The translations under genes and the position numbers were made by a program. 64,000 nucleotides of DNA from Luoshenia tenuis (GTDB taxonomy: Bacteria; Bacillota; Clostridia; Christensenellales; GCA-900066905). The notes beneath the pieces are model-generated. The model did not search any database, had not been told where the DNA came from, and saw nothing but the letters and a program-made list of their open reading frames with translations. Where the stretch lies: NCBI RefSeq assembly GCF_014384745.1, contig NZ_JACRSO010000005.1, forward strand, positions 124,001 to 188,000, in the 5' to 3' direction. Positions 33,598 to 41,802 of this stretch are shown here, piece after piece (position 1 is the first letter of the stretch; each line of letters opens with the position of its first letter).

Positions 33598-35118
33598 ATG
33601 GAGCAGGATTTAAGAAAGCTGAAGTCCGGAACCGACGTGCGGGGCGTGGCCCTGCCGGATGCGGGACGGGAAGTGAACCTGACCGACGAGGCGGTGCGCC
33701 GCATCGCCCATAGCTTTGCCCTATGGCTGGCCGGGAAAAAGGGCGCCGAGGCCGAAACGCTGCGCATCAGTGTGGGGCACGATTCCCGCCTGTCCGCGCA
33801 GCGGATCAAGGCGGCGGTGCTGCAGGGCCTGGGCGCGGCGGGCTGCGCCGTAACGGATGTGGGGCTGATCTCCACCCCCGCGATGTTTATGACCTGCGTG
33901 ACAGAGGGCTTTATGATGGACGGGGCGGTGATGATCACCGCCAGCCACCACCCCTTTGACCGCAACGGGCTTAAGTTCTTTACCCCTGCAGGCGGCCTGG
34001 AGGAGGCGCAGCTTAAAGCTATCCTGGAGATGGCCAACGCCACCCCCTGCCAGGGCGCGCCGGCCCGGGTGGAGCGGCGGGACTTTTTGCCCCTGTACGC
34101 CCAAATGCTGGTAGATAAGATCCGCGCCGGCGTAAACGACCCCGAGGATTACGCGCACCCGCTAAAGGGCCTGCACGTAGTGGTGGACGCGGGCAACGGC
34201 GTGGGCGGCTTTTTTGTGGACGGGGTGCTGGCCCCCTTGGGCGCGGATACCGCCGGCAGCCGCTTTTTAGAGCCGGATGGGCGCTTTCCCAACCACATCC
34301 CCAACCCGGAGGAGCCCGAGGCCATGGCCTCCATCCGGGAGGCGGTGCTGCAAAGCGGGGCGGACATCGGCCTGATCTTCGATACCGATGTGGACCGGGC
34401 GGGCGCGGTGGACCGGGCGGGCAACGAGATCAACCGCAATAAGCTGATCGCGCTCATCGCCGCCATCGAGCTGGAGGCGCATCCCGGCGGGGTAGTGGTC
34501 ACCGATTCGATCACCTCTACCGGCCTTAAAACCTTTATCGAGCAGCATCTGGGCGGGGTGCATTACCGCTACCGCCGGGGCTATAAAAACGTGATCGACA
34601 AAATGGTGGAGTTAAACGCCGCCGGCAAAGACTGCCCCATGGCCATGGAGACCAGCGGCCACGGCGCGCTGGCGGAGAACTATAACCTGGACGACGGGGC
34701 CTATCTCATGGTCAAGATTCTGATCCGTTTGGCCCGGCAGCGCCGCGCAGGCGGGGATATTGCCGACCTGATCCGGGATCTGAAAGAGCCGCTGGAGATG
34801 CAGGAGGTACGCCTGCCCATCACCGAGGCCGACTTTGCCGCTTGCGGACAGCGGGTGATATCTGATCTGGAGGCCTATGCCGCGGCACAGCCGCTCTGGC
34901 AGGTGGCCGACGATAACCGCGAGGGCATCCGCGTCAGCTTTGGCCCCGGGGAGGGGGAGGGCTGGTTCCTTTTGCGCCTGTCGGTACACGACCCCATCAT
35001 GCCGCTGAATATCGAATCCGACGCGGCGGGCGGGGCGCGCATAATCGCCCAAAAGCTTTTGCCGGTGCTGCAAAGCATGCCCGGCCTGGACGTAAGCCCG
35101 CTTGAGAAAAGCCTGTAA
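33598..35118 (+). CDS. Phosphoglucomutase/phosphomannomutase family protein
   Basis: 506 residues of the alpha-D-phosphohexomutase superfamily. Motifs: the catalytic serine loop MITASHHPFDRNGLKF, the metal loop IFDTDVDRAG, the sugar-binding METSGHGALAEN, and a C-terminal phosphate-binding domain (DDNREGIRVSFG). It interconverts hexose 1- and 6-phosphates. Glc versus Man (or GlcN) specificity cannot be read from sequence. Good RBS (AGGAGG) 6 nt before the ATG. It is followed by the tkt promoter. Confidence 0.92.
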   Translation: MEQDLRKLKSGTDVRGVALPDAGREVNLTDEAVRRIAHSFALWLAGKKGAEAETLRISVGHDSRLSAQRIKAAVLQGLGAAGCAVTDVGLISTPAMFMTCVTEGFMMDGAVMITASHHPFDRNGLKFFTPAGGLEEAQLKAILEMANATPCQGAPARVERRDFLPLYAQMLVDKIRAGVNDPEDYAHPLKGLHVVVDAGNGVGGFFVDGVLAPLGADTAGSRFLEPDGRFPNHIPNPEEPEAMASIREAVLQSGADIGLIFDTDVDRAGAVDRAGNEINRNKLIALIAAIELEAHPGGVVVTDSITSTGLKTFIEQHLGGVHYRYRRGYKNVIDKMVELNAAGKDCPMAMETSGHGALAENYNLDDGAYLMVKILIRLARQRRAGGDIADLIRDLKEPLEMQEVRLPITEADFAACGQRVISDLEAYAAAQPLWQVADDNREGIRVSFGPGEGEGWFLLRLSVHDPIMPLNIESDAAGGARIIAQKLLPVLQSMPGLDVSPLEKSL

Positions 35119-35123
35119 AGGCC

Positions 35124-35152
35124 TTTCCATCGTGGCGCAAGTGCGTTATAAT
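35124..35152 (+). promoter_or_regulatory. Predicted tkt promoter
   Basis: TTTCCA (35124-35129), 17-bp spacer, TATAAT (35147-35152). In the 85-nt leader a hairpin, GGCTTTT-GTC-AAAAGCC (35164-35180), lies soon after the expected start and is followed by TTTG. Confidence 0.6.
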
Positions 35153-35235
35153 AGATGCATATGGGCTTTTGTCAAAAGCCTTTGCGTGTAAGAGAAAAAA
35201 TCAACCGCTCAACAAATTAAGGGAGGTAAATTTTC

Positions 35236-37215
35236 ATGCCCTGTGTCAAGGAATTATCGGTCAACACCATTCGCATGCTCTCTGCCGAGGGCGTGCAGAA
35301 GGCCAACTCCGGCCATCCCGGCCTGCCGATGGGCTCGGCCCCCATGGCCTACGCGCTGTGGGCCGAGCAGATGAAGCATAACCCCAAGGATCCCCAGTGG
35401 ATCAACCGGGACCGCTTCGTGCTCTCCGCCGGCCACGGCTCCATGCTGCTGTATTCGCTGTTGCACCTGTTCGGCTACGGCCTGACCATCGAGGATTTGC
35501 AGCAGTTCCGCCAGTGGGGCTCTAAGACCCCCGGCCATCCCGAGTATGGCCACACGGTAGGCGTTGAGACCACCACCGGCCCCTTGGGCATGGGCGTGGC
35601 CAATGCCGTGGGTATGGCTGTAGCTGAGGCGCATTTGGCCGCCAAGTTCAACCGCGAAGGCTACAATGTGATGGATCACTACACCTACGCGCTGGTGGGC
35701 GATGGGTGCCTGATGGAGGGCATCTCCTCGGAGGCTTCCTCCCTGGCCGGCACCTGGGGCCTGGGTAAGCTGATCGTGCTGTACGACAGCAACACCATCT
35801 CCATTGAGGGCAACACCAATATCGCCTTCCGCGAGGATGTAGCCAAGCGCTATGAGGCCTATGGCTGGCAGGTGATCGACGTGGCAAACGGCACGGATGT
35901 GGACGCCATCTCCGCTGCCATCGCCAAAGCCAAGCAGGAGACCGGCAAACCCTCGCTGATCGTGGTGCATACCGAGATCGGTTACGGTTGCCCGGCCAAG
36001 CAGGGCAAATCTTCCGCCCATGGCGAGCCCCTGGGCGAGGAGAACCTGGAAGCCACCCGTAAAAATCTGGGCTGGAATTACCCGCCCTTTACCGTACCTG
36101 AGGAAGTTAAGGCCCATATGCAGCAGTGCATTGACGCCGGCGCCAAGGCCCAGGACGAGTGGAACGCGCTGTTTGAAAATTATAAAAAGGCCTTCCCCGA
36201 GCTGGCCAAGGAGTGGGATTGCTGGTTTAGCGGCAAGGTGGACGAGAGCATTTTTGCGGACGAGTCCTACTGGGATTTCCCCAAGGCGGACGCCACGCGC
36301 AACAGCTCCGGCATCGCCCTGAACCGCCTGGCGGCCAAGGTGCCCAACCTGATCGGCGGTTCGGCGGACCTGGCGCCCTCTACCAAGACGCTGATGAAGG
36401 ACCGCGGGGATTTCTCCGCTGAGGATTACAGTGGCAGCAACATGCACTTTGGCGTGCGCGAGTTTGCCATGGCGGCCATCGGCAACGGCATGGTGCTGCA
36501 CGGCGGCCTGCGCGCCTATGTGTCCACCTTCTTCGTATTTAGCGATTATATGAAGCATGCTATCCGGCTTTCCGCCATCATGCAGCTGCCGCTGACCTAT
36601 GTGCTGACGCATGACTCCATCGGCGTGGGCGAGGACGGCCCCACCCATGAGCCCATCGAGCAGCTGGCCATGCTGCGCTCCATCCCGGGGATGACGGTGC
36701 TGCGCCCGGCCGACGGCAAGGAGACCGCCGCCGCCTGGCAGGTGGCCATGACCCATCAGGGCCCCTGCGCGCTGGTGCTGACCCGCCAGAACCTGCCCCA
36801 GTACGAGAATACCGGCTGCGGCGTGAAAAAGGGCGCTTATATCCTGGCGGACAGCGAAAAGGCTACGCCGGATGTGATCTTGATGGCCACCGGCTCCGAG
36901 GTGGAGCTGATCATGCAGGCCAAGGACGCCCTGAAGGAAAAAGGGGTGGACGCCCGCGTGGTTTCGATGCCCTCCTTCGAGCTGTTTGACGCCCAGGATG
37001 AGGCTTATAAGGAAAGCGTGCTGCCCAAGGCCGTGCGCGCCCGCGTGGCCGTGGAGGCTGCCAGTCCCTTTGGCTGGTACAAGTACGTGGGCCTGGATGG
37101 CGAAGTGATCGCGTTGGATCACTTTGGCGCTTCCGCTCCGGCTTCCATCCTGTTTAAGGAGTTTGGCTTCACGGTGGATAACGTGGTTGAAAAGGCCCTG
37201 GCCGTTTGCAAATAA
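35236..37215 (+). CDS. tkt: Transketolase
   Basis: 659 residues, full length. It transfers two-carbon units between sugar phosphates in the non-oxidative pentose phosphate pathway with thiamine diphosphate. Motifs: GHPGLPMGSAPMAYALW, the ThDP/metal motif GDGCLMEGISSEASSLAG ending in DSNTISIEG, and the pyrimidine-domain FGVREFAMAAIGNGM and THDSIGVGEDGPTHEPIEQL. RBS is AAGGGAGG. It has its own promoter and terminator. Together with prs and the phosphohexomutase it supplies ribose 5-phosphate and hexose phosphates. Confidence 0.98.
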   Translation: MPCVKELSVNTIRMLSAEGVQKANSGHPGLPMGSAPMAYALWAEQMKHNPKDPQWINRDRFVLSAGHGSMLLYSLLHLFGYGLTIEDLQQFRQWGSKTPGHPEYGHTVGVETTTGPLGMGVANAVGMAVAEAHLAAKFNREGYNVMDHYTYALVGDGCLMEGISSEASSLAGTWGLGKLIVLYDSNTISIEGNTNIAFREDVAKRYEAYGWQVIDVANGTDVDAISAAIAKAKQETGKPSLIVVHTEIGYGCPAKQGKSSAHGEPLGEENLEATRKNLGWNYPPFTVPEEVKAHMQQCIDAGAKAQDEWNALFENYKKAFPELAKEWDCWFSGKVDESIFADESYWDFPKADATRNSSGIALNRLAAKVPNLIGGSADLAPSTKTLMKDRGDFSAEDYSGSNMHFGVREFAMAAIGNGMVLHGGLRAYVSTFFVFSDYMKHAIRLSAIMQLPLTYVLTHDSIGVGEDGPTHEPIEQLAMLRSIPGMTVLRPADGKETAAAWQVAMTHQGPCALVLTRQNLPQYENTGCGVKKGAYILADSEKATPDVILMATGSEVELIMQAKDALKEKGVDARVVSMPSFELFDAQDEAYKESVLPKAVRARVAVEAASPFGWYKYVGLDGEVIALDHFGASAPASILFKEFGFTVDNVVEKALAVCK

Positions 37216-37230
37216 GGCTTAAGGCTCAAT

Positions 37231-37270
37231 AAAGCGGTGGCGCCGCCTTTTATGGGCGGCGCCGCTTCTT
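37231..37270 (+). terminator. Terminator of tkt
   Basis: GGCGCCGCC (37239-37247) pairs with GGCGGCGCC (37255-37263), extended by imperfect outer pairs, and leads into CTTCTTTTA. Confidence 0.8.
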
Positions 37271-37298
37271 TTAAGATAGTGAGAAAGGGGGCGCTTGC

Positions 37299-37532
37299 AT
37301 GCGCAGCAAAGGGGAACAGGCTTTAAGCATCCTCTGGTTTATCTCGCTGGCGGGTTCGGCCTGTATTTTATACATGTCGGTATTTTTGCACATGTCCATC
37401 GCTATGGGATGGCTGGTCGCAGTGCCCGCCGCGGCCGTGGTGCTGACGGCTATAAACCTGTACCTGACCCGCCGCCGGGAAAAGGCGGAAAAGGCCGCCC
37501 GCAAGCGGGAGCAGGCGGAAGATCAAGCGTAA
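37299..37532 (+). CDS. Small two-helix membrane protein
   Basis: 77 residues with two hydrophobic segments (ALSILWFISLAGSACILYMS and MGWLVAVPAAAVVLTAINLY) and a strongly basic, Lys/Arg/Glu-rich C-terminal tail, probably cytoplasmic. Preceded by AAAGGGGG, so translation is likely. No family recognised. It sits alone between tkt and the dinB cluster with terminators on both sides. Confidence 0.7.
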   Translation: MRSKGEQALSILWFISLAGSACILYMSVFLHMSIAMGWLVAVPAAAVVLTAINLYLTRRREKAEKAARKREQAEDQA

Positions 37533-37542
37533 CGGTAGCCTT

Positions 37543-37569
37543 AAAACCGGCCCTTGGGGCCGGTTTTTT
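37543..37569. terminator. Bidirectional terminator
   Basis: AAAACCGGCCC and GGGCCGGTTTT (11 bp, loop TTG) followed by T residues. It separates the small membrane gene from the converging dinB operon. Confidence 0.88.
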
Positions 37570-37602
37570 CTTTTCATCATGTACGGCGCGGCCTGCGCAT
37601 AT

Positions 37603-37860
37603 TCATAGCCCCTTGCGCTCCACAAACCAGCGGTTCTCCTCCAGAAAGATAAAAGTCTCCTGCTGGCCGATGCGCACGGTGTAACGCATGCCCGCCCCGC
37701 CTGCGCGCAGGCTGGCCGCCGGGCGGATGTCCACCACCTGGTCCACCGCGTAGCGCCGGCCATCCTCCCATTCTACGCACCGGGGCAGGATCTTCCCCTC
37801 CGGGCTGAAGTAGGCCTCCACACCCACGTAGGCCTTGGGGGAGTAAGCGCTGCCAGTCAT
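37603..37860 (-). CDS. Conserved small protein downstream of dinB
   Basis: 85 residues. Core YFSPEGKILPRCVEWEDGRR then YAVDQVVDIRPAASL and GMRYTVRIGQQETFIFLEEN with RWFVE at the end, predicted all-beta. From memory, short proteins with this DQVVDIRPAAS / RYTVRI / RWFVE pattern follow dinB-like genes in many Clostridia, but I know no function. It starts 15 nt after dinB, so the two are one operon and share its DNA-damage-type control. An overlapping alternative frame (37577-37867) is a shadow. Confidence 0.8.
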   Translation of the reverse strand: MTGSAYSPKAYVGVEAYFSPEGKILPRCVEWEDGRRYAVDQVVDIRPAASLRAGGAGMRYTVRIGQQETFIFLEENRWFVERKGL

Positions 37861-37875
37861 CGTTCATCCCTCCTT

Positions 37876-39123
37876 TTAACCGGCATGGAAAAAGCCCACC
37901 GGATGGATCACGTGTTCTTCCTTGGGGTGGATGCGCCGCAGCGTATCATCCAGCCCGGTGGCCGCCCGCCAGATCGCGTCCGGCCCAAAGCGGGCGCGGA
38001 TATCCTCTACGGCCCGCTCGGCGGCCTCCCGGCGCTCCCGCGCGGCCTCCGGCTCAAAGAGCAGGGTCTGGCTGGGCTGGGCGGCGCTATGCAGCCCGCA
38101 GGCCCTAAGGCCGATGGAGCGCAGGGGCTTATCCCAGCTATAGTTGGCCTGCAATATGGCCATGGCCGCACCGCATATGTCCGCTGCCAAACAGGTGGGC
38201 CGAGGCAGGCGCATCTGCCGTTCAAAGCGGAATAGGCCGTTGTCCCGCAGGCTGATCTGCACCGTATCGCATACAAAGCCGCTCTCCCGCAGCCGGGCCG
38301 CCACGGATTCGGCCAGCATCCAGAATATCGTGCGCGCATCCCGGTCGTCCTTTAGATCCCGGGGCGTGGTGGTGGAGTTGCCAATGCTCTTGATGGCTTC
38401 CGCTTCGTCCAGCGCCCGCACGGGCGAGCAGTCCTGCCCGTTGGCAAAGGCGTGCAGGATCAAGCCCCATTTGCCCAGCCATTGCTGCAAAAGCCGGGGC
38501 GAGGTCTGGGCCAGGTGGCCGATGGTGGGGATGTTGCGCTTGTATAGCTTTTGCCGGGTGGCCGGTCCCACATACAGCAGATCGCCCACCGGCAGCGGCC
38601 AGGCTGCCTGCCGGTAATTTTGGGGGGAGAACAGGCGCACCTCATCCGGGCCCGCCACATCGCTGCCCAGCTTGGCAAACACCTTGTTAAAGGAGACCCC
38701 CACCGAGACCGTGATGCCCAGCTCTTGTTTCATCCTGCGGCGGATCTCCTGGCCGATGGCGCCGCCGCCCCCGTGCAGGGCGCAGCTTGCGCTTACATCC
38801 AGCCAGGCTTCGTCCAGCCCAAAGGGCTCTACCTGATCGGTATATTCGGCAAACAGCGCCCGGGCCAGGCGGCTAAAGCGCAGGTAGCGGGCAAAATCCG
38901 GCTCCAGGATGATCAGCCCCGGGCACTTGGCCCGCGCCTGCCACAGGGCCTCCCCGGTCTTGACGCCCCGGGCTTTGGCCAGTTGGTTTTTGGCCAGAAT
39001 AATGCCGTGGCGCGCCTCCACATCCCCGCCCACAGCCACGGGCTTGCCCCGCAGCTCCGGGTGGTGCAGGCACTCGATGGCGGCGTAACAGTTGTTGATA
39101 TCCACGTGCAGCACCGTACGCAT
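37876..39123 (-). CDS. dinB: DNA polymerase IV-like Y-family polymerase
   Basis: 415 residues. Translesion polymerase with palm motifs HVDINNCYAAIE and FGLDEAWLDVS providing the metal-binding Asp/Asp-Glu, the finger-region RHGIILAKNQLAKARGV, helix-hairpin-helix RNIPTIGHLAQTSPRLLQQW, and a little-finger domain (STTTPRDLKDDRDARTIF). The family can copy past damaged bases with low fidelity. AAGGAG lies 11 nt before the ATG. It diverges from the LexA-like repressor across a control region with two identical-type operators, and is followed by the 85-residue ORF. Confidence 0.95.
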   Translation of the reverse strand: MRTVLHVDINNCYAAIECLHHPELRGKPVAVGGDVEARHGIILAKNQLAKARGVKTGEALWQARAKCPGLIILEPDFARYLRFSRLARALFAEYTDQVEPFGLDEAWLDVSASCALHGGGGAIGQEIRRRMKQELGITVSVGVSFNKVFAKLGSDVAGPDEVRLFSPQNYRQAAWPLPVGDLLYVGPATRQKLYKRNIPTIGHLAQTSPRLLQQWLGKWGLILHAFANGQDCSPVRALDEAEAIKSIGNSTTTPRDLKDDRDARTIFWMLAESVAARLRESGFVCDTVQISLRDNGLFRFERQMRLPRPTCLAADICGAAMAILQANYSWDKPLRSIGLRACGLHSAAQPSQTLLFEPEAARERREAAERAVEDIRARFGPDAIWRAATGLDDTLRRIHPKEEHVIHPVGFFHAG

Positions 39124-39156
39124 GCGCTCTCACTCTCCTTATAAGCGACTATAATG

Positions 39157-39185
39157 ATTATAATTCTCTTTTAAAGAGAAGTAAA
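39157..39185 (-). promoter_or_regulatory. dinB promoter with operator 1 in its spacer
   Basis: On the minus strand TTTACT (39185-39180), 17-bp spacer, TATAAT (39162-39157). The spacer is filled by the perfect palindrome TTCTCTTTTAAAGAGAA (39164-39180), of core form TTCTC-N7-GAGAA. Bound protein there would block RNA polymerase directly. Confidence 0.75.
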
Positions 39186-39190
39186 GTGGA

Positions 39191-39215
39191 AATATTCTCT
39201 AAATAGGAGAATATT
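39191..39215. promoter_or_regulatory. Operator 2 of the SOS-like locus
   Basis: AATATTCTC (39191-39199) and GAGAATATT (39207-39215) are 9-bp arms with 7 bp between them, the same TTCTC-N7-GAGAA core and spacing as operator 1. Centres of the two operators are 31 bp apart, about three helical turns. It lies between the -35 boxes of the two divergent promoters. Confidence 0.8.
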
Positions 39216-39218
39216 CGG

Positions 39219-39247
39219 TTGCGCTCCCGTGGATATTCCGCTATAAT
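39219..39247 (+). promoter_or_regulatory. Promoter of the LexA-like repressor
   Basis: TTGCGC (39219-39224), 17-bp spacer, TATAAT (39242-39247). The expected start near 39254 leaves a leader of only about 14 nt, which contains AAAAGGGG. Confidence 0.7.
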
Positions 39248-39267
39248 GGGCAAAAGGGGTGAAACAG

Positions 39268-39960
39268 ATGGAATTAGCAAAAAATCTGGCCCGCCTGCGC
39301 CGTGCGGCGGGGATGACCCAGGCCCAGGCGGCGGAATACCTCAGCCGCCAAGGGCTGGCGGTGACGCACAAGGCGGTCTCGAAATGGGAGCAGGGCGCCA
39401 GCCGGCCCGATGGACTGCAGCTGCTCTATCTATGCCGGCTCTATGGCGTGCGGGATCTGTTGGCCGCCTTTGACGGCGCGGGGGAGAAAGACCTGCTCTC
39501 CGGGCTCAATGCCACGGGGCGCGCCCGCGCGGCTGAATATATCCGCCTGCTGCGCGGGGATGAGGCGTTTGCCTTGCATCCATCTGCCGGCGGCGCGGCG
39601 CGGGTGCGTACCCTGCCGCTATACGATATGCCGGTATCCGCCGGCACGGGCCTGTTTTTGGATAGCGACCATTACGAGCTGCTGGAGGCGCCTAATGCCC
39701 CGGCCGAGGCTAACTTTGCCGTGCGCGTGCGGGGGGACAGCATGCAGCCCCGCTTTGTGGACGGGCAGGTGGTGTTCGTGCGCCAGCAGCAGACCCTGGA
39801 GGATGGGGAGATCGGCATCTTTCTGCTCAACGGGGATGCGTTTTGTAAAAAATTCCAGCAGGGCGAGGTGTGCTATCTGCTCTCGCTCAACCCGCAATAC
39901 GCGCCCATCCCCATCCGCCCGCAGGATGAGCTGCGCATGATCGGCCGGGTGGTCGGGTAA
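39268..39960 (+). CDS. XRE-family repressor with LexA-type S24 self-cleavage domain
   Basis: About 230 residues. HTH_3/XRE domain at residues 3-60 (LARLRRAAGMTQAQAAEYL, AVSKWEQGASRP) joined to an S24 domain. Self-cleavage elements are complete: a candidate Ala-Gly site in PVSAGTG (A125-G126), the nucleophile Ser158 in VRGDSMQPRF, and Lys195 (or 194) in AFCKKF, 37 residues later as in LexA. By analogy with HdiR of Lactococcus and lambda CI-type repressors, RecA filaments should trigger cleavage and derepression. The ATG at 39268 is 8 nt from AAAAGGGG; a GTG at 39259 overlaps it. Confidence 0.92.
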   Translation: MELAKNLARLRRAAGMTQAQAAEYLSRQGLAVTHKAVSKWEQGASRPDGLQLLYLCRLYGVRDLLAAFDGAGEKDLLSGLNATGRARAAEYIRLLRGDEAFALHPSAGGAARVRTLPLYDMPVSAGTGLFLDSDHYELLEAPNAPAEANFAVRVRGDSMQPRFVDGQVVFVRQQQTLEDGEIGIFLLNGDAFCKKFQQGEVCYLLSLNPQYAPIPIRPQDELRMIGRVVG

Positions 39961-39983
39961 GCTAGGGGACGGAGGGATGCAAA

Positions 39984-40583
39984 ATGTGCGGAAGATATTT
40001 TATCGACGCGGGGGACCGCGAGTGGATGCGGGTGCTGGAGCTGCTGGCACAGGAGGACCGTCAATCGCCCGCCTTTGCGGATATGCGTACCGGGGAGGTC
40101 TATCCCACCCATATCGTGCCGGTGCTTACCGCGCCGGACCGGGCGCATTTGATGCAGTGGGGCTTTACCCGGTTTGACGGCAAGGGCCAGGTCATCAACG
40201 CCCGCAGCGAAACGGCGGGGGAAAAGAGCATGTTCCGCCGCCCGCTGTCCCAGGGGCGCTGCCTGATCCCGGCCAGCTGCTATTACGAGTGGCGCAGGCT
40301 GGAAGGCGGAGGCAAGCAAAAATATGCCCTTTCGCCCCAGGAGCCGCTCTATATGGCCGGGCTTTACCGGCGCGAGCAGGGCGCCGCCCTGCCCCGCTTT
40401 GTGATCATGACCCGGGATGCCGCACCGGAGATCGCCTTTATTCACGACCGGATGCCCGTGATCTTCGATAAGCCCGCCCAGCAGAAATGGCTGGAGCGGG
40501 ATGTGGCGCTGGACGCGCTGCTGGCCCAGGCGGAAAACGCCATCCGCTTTGAACCGGCCGATGGACAGACGGCCCTGTTTTAA
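39984..40583 (+). CDS. SOS response-associated peptidase family protein (SRAP; YedK/HMCES-like)
   Basis: 199 residues. Cys2, exposed after Met removal in MCGRYF, is the residue that forms a thiazolidine cross-link with abasic sites in single-stranded DNA. Also NARSETAGEKSMFR, CLIPASCYYEWR (with catalytic Glu) and the His in FIHDRMPVIF. It shields abasic DNA during replication. RBS is GGAGGGA. It is 23 nt behind the LexA-like repressor, so it should be co-induced with it, while dinB is induced on the other strand. Confidence 0.95.
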   Translation: MCGRYFIDAGDREWMRVLELLAQEDRQSPAFADMRTGEVYPTHIVPVLTAPDRAHLMQWGFTRFDGKGQVINARSETAGEKSMFRRPLSQGRCLIPASCYYEWRRLEGGGKQKYALSPQEPLYMAGLYRREQGAALPRFVIMTRDAAPEIAFIHDRMPVIFDKPAQQKWLERDVALDALLAQAENAIRFEPADGQTALF

Positions 40584-40599
40584 AAGAATAAATGCCTGT

Positions 40600-40626
40600 A
40601 AGGCCCGGCCCAGTGCCGGGCCTTTG
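40600..40626 (+). terminator. Terminator of the repressor-SRAP operon
   Basis: AAGGCCCGGC and GCCGGGCCTT (10 bp, loop CCAGT). The T tract is short, so efficiency may be moderate. Confidence 0.7.
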
Positions 40627-40654
40627 CTGTGCTTTAAAAAAATGAAAAAGGCTA

Positions 40655-40703
40655 TTGACAAAAGAAAGGGCACGCTGTATTATTGTATTAACCACTTAAT
40701 ACA
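40655..40703 (+). promoter_or_regulatory. Promoter and operator of the GntR/ABC operon
   Basis: TTGACA (40655-40660), 17-bp spacer, TATTAT (40678-40683), close to consensus. TGTATTA (40684-40690) and TAATACA (40697-40703) form a palindrome with 6 bp between, and a third half-site TGTATTA (40676-40682) covers the -10. This is a natural autoregulatory operator for the YtrA-type regulator that follows. Confidence 0.8.
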
Positions 40704-40731
40704 GTGACACAACGGCAAAAGGGGTGAAGCA

Positions 40732-41097
40732 ATGGAATGGCAATTTAGCACCGACCGGCCGATCTACCTGCAGCTGATCGATATGATCAAGCAGAAGATA
40801 ATATCCGGCCAGTACGGCCCGGGGCAAAAGCTGCAGTCCGTCCGGGAGATGGCGGGGGTTCTCGCCGTCAATCCCAACACGCTGCAGCGGGCCCTGGGGG
40901 AGTTGGAGAAGGAAGGGCTGGTGTTTACCCAGCGCACAAACGGACGCTTTATAACGGAGGACACACAATTGATCGACGAGGTGAAAAAGCAGATGGCAAC
41001 CGAGCGTATTACGCAGTTATTAAAGGAAATGGAGCAGATGGGCTACAGCGTAGAAGAGGTCATCGCGCTGATCAAGTCCACCGGCAAAGGAGAGTAG
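40732..41097 (+). CDS. GntR-family regulator, YtrA subfamily
   Basis: 121 residues. A winged-helix domain (PIYLQLIDMIKQKIISGQYG, LQSVREMAGVLAVNPNTLQR, GLVFTQRTNGRFI) and a short C-terminal dimerisation tail without an effector domain, the hallmark of YtrA regulators. These sit before ABC transporter genes and repress them, often answering cell-wall antibiotics. The two ABC genes follow at 6 nt and with overlap, and an inverted repeat covers the promoter. Confidence 0.93.
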   Translation: MEWQFSTDRPIYLQLIDMIKQKIISGQYGPGQKLQSVREMAGVLAVNPNTLQRALGELEKEGLVFTQRTNGRFITEDTQLIDEVKKQMATERITQLLKEMEQMGYSVEEVIALIKSTGKGE

Positions 41098-41103
41098 GGA
41101 AGT

Positions 41104-41802
41104 ATGGAGAACATTATGCAATGCAAGGGGCTGGGCAAACGCTTCGGGCACAAGGTCGCGCTGGAGGGCGTGGATCTTGAGATCCCCAAAGGGCGCATCA
41201 TCGGCCTTTTGGGGCCCAACGGCAGCGGCAAAACCACGCTGATCAAGCTGGCCAATGGGCTGCTGACGCCGGATGAGGGAACGATCACTGTCGGCGGCAA
41301 CGCGCCCGGGGTCGCCAGTAAAAAGATCGTCTCTTACCTGCCCGAGCGCACGTATCTGAGCGATTGGATGCGGGTCGGCGATCTGCTGAACTTTTTTGAG
41401 GATTTTTATGACGACTTTGACCGTGGCCGGGCGCTTACCATGCTGGGCAACCTGGATATCCAGCCCGCCGACCGCATCAAGGCCATGAGCAAGGGCACAC
41501 GGGAAAAGGTGCAGCTGGTGCTGGTGATGAGCCGGCAGGCCCAGCTTTACATGCTCGATGAGCCCATCGGCGGGGTGGACCCGGCCGCGCGGGATTATAT
41601 CCTCAATACCATCATTACCAATTATAACGAGGAGGCCAGCGTCATCATCTCCACCCACCTGATCGCGGACGTGGAGAAGATACTGGACGACATCATCTTT
41701 ATCCGCTCCGGGCGCATCATGCTCACCGGCGCGGCGGACGACATCCGCCAGCAGTATGGCGAATCCATCGACGAGATCTTCAGGGAGGTATTCAAATGCT
41801 AG
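41104..41802 (+). CDS. ABC transporter ATP-binding protein
   Basis: 232 residues. Walker A GPNGSGKTT, Q-loop region shortened (IVSYLPERTYL), Walker B LYMLDEPIGGVDP and H-loop STH are present. The signature is MSKGTREKVQL rather than LSGGQ, as in the YtrB/EcsA-like ATPases of YtrA operons. It should power the membrane protein encoded next; the substrate is unknown. Its 3' end overlaps the permease start by 7 bases. Confidence 0.93.
   Translation: MENIMQCKGLGKRFGHKVALEGVDLEIPKGRIIGLLGPNGSGKTTLIKLANGLLTPDEGTITVGGNAPGVASKKIVSYLPERTYLSDWMRVGDLLNFFEDFYDDFDRGRALTMLGNLDIQPADRIKAMSKGTREKVQLVLVMSRQAQLYMLDEPIGGVDPAARDYILNTIITNYNEEASVIISTHLIADVEKILDDIIFIRSGRIMLTGAADDIRQQYGESIDEIFREVFKC

Noticed and set aside
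35254..37122. 622-codon minus-strand open frame opposite tkt
   Set aside because: Antisense shadow of transketolase caused by high GC and codon bias; His/Gly/Gln-rich with no domain.
37577..37867. 96-codon frame overlapping the small gene after dinB
   Set aside because: A different frame of the same stretch; the 85-residue frame has the conserved-looking beta-rich sequence.
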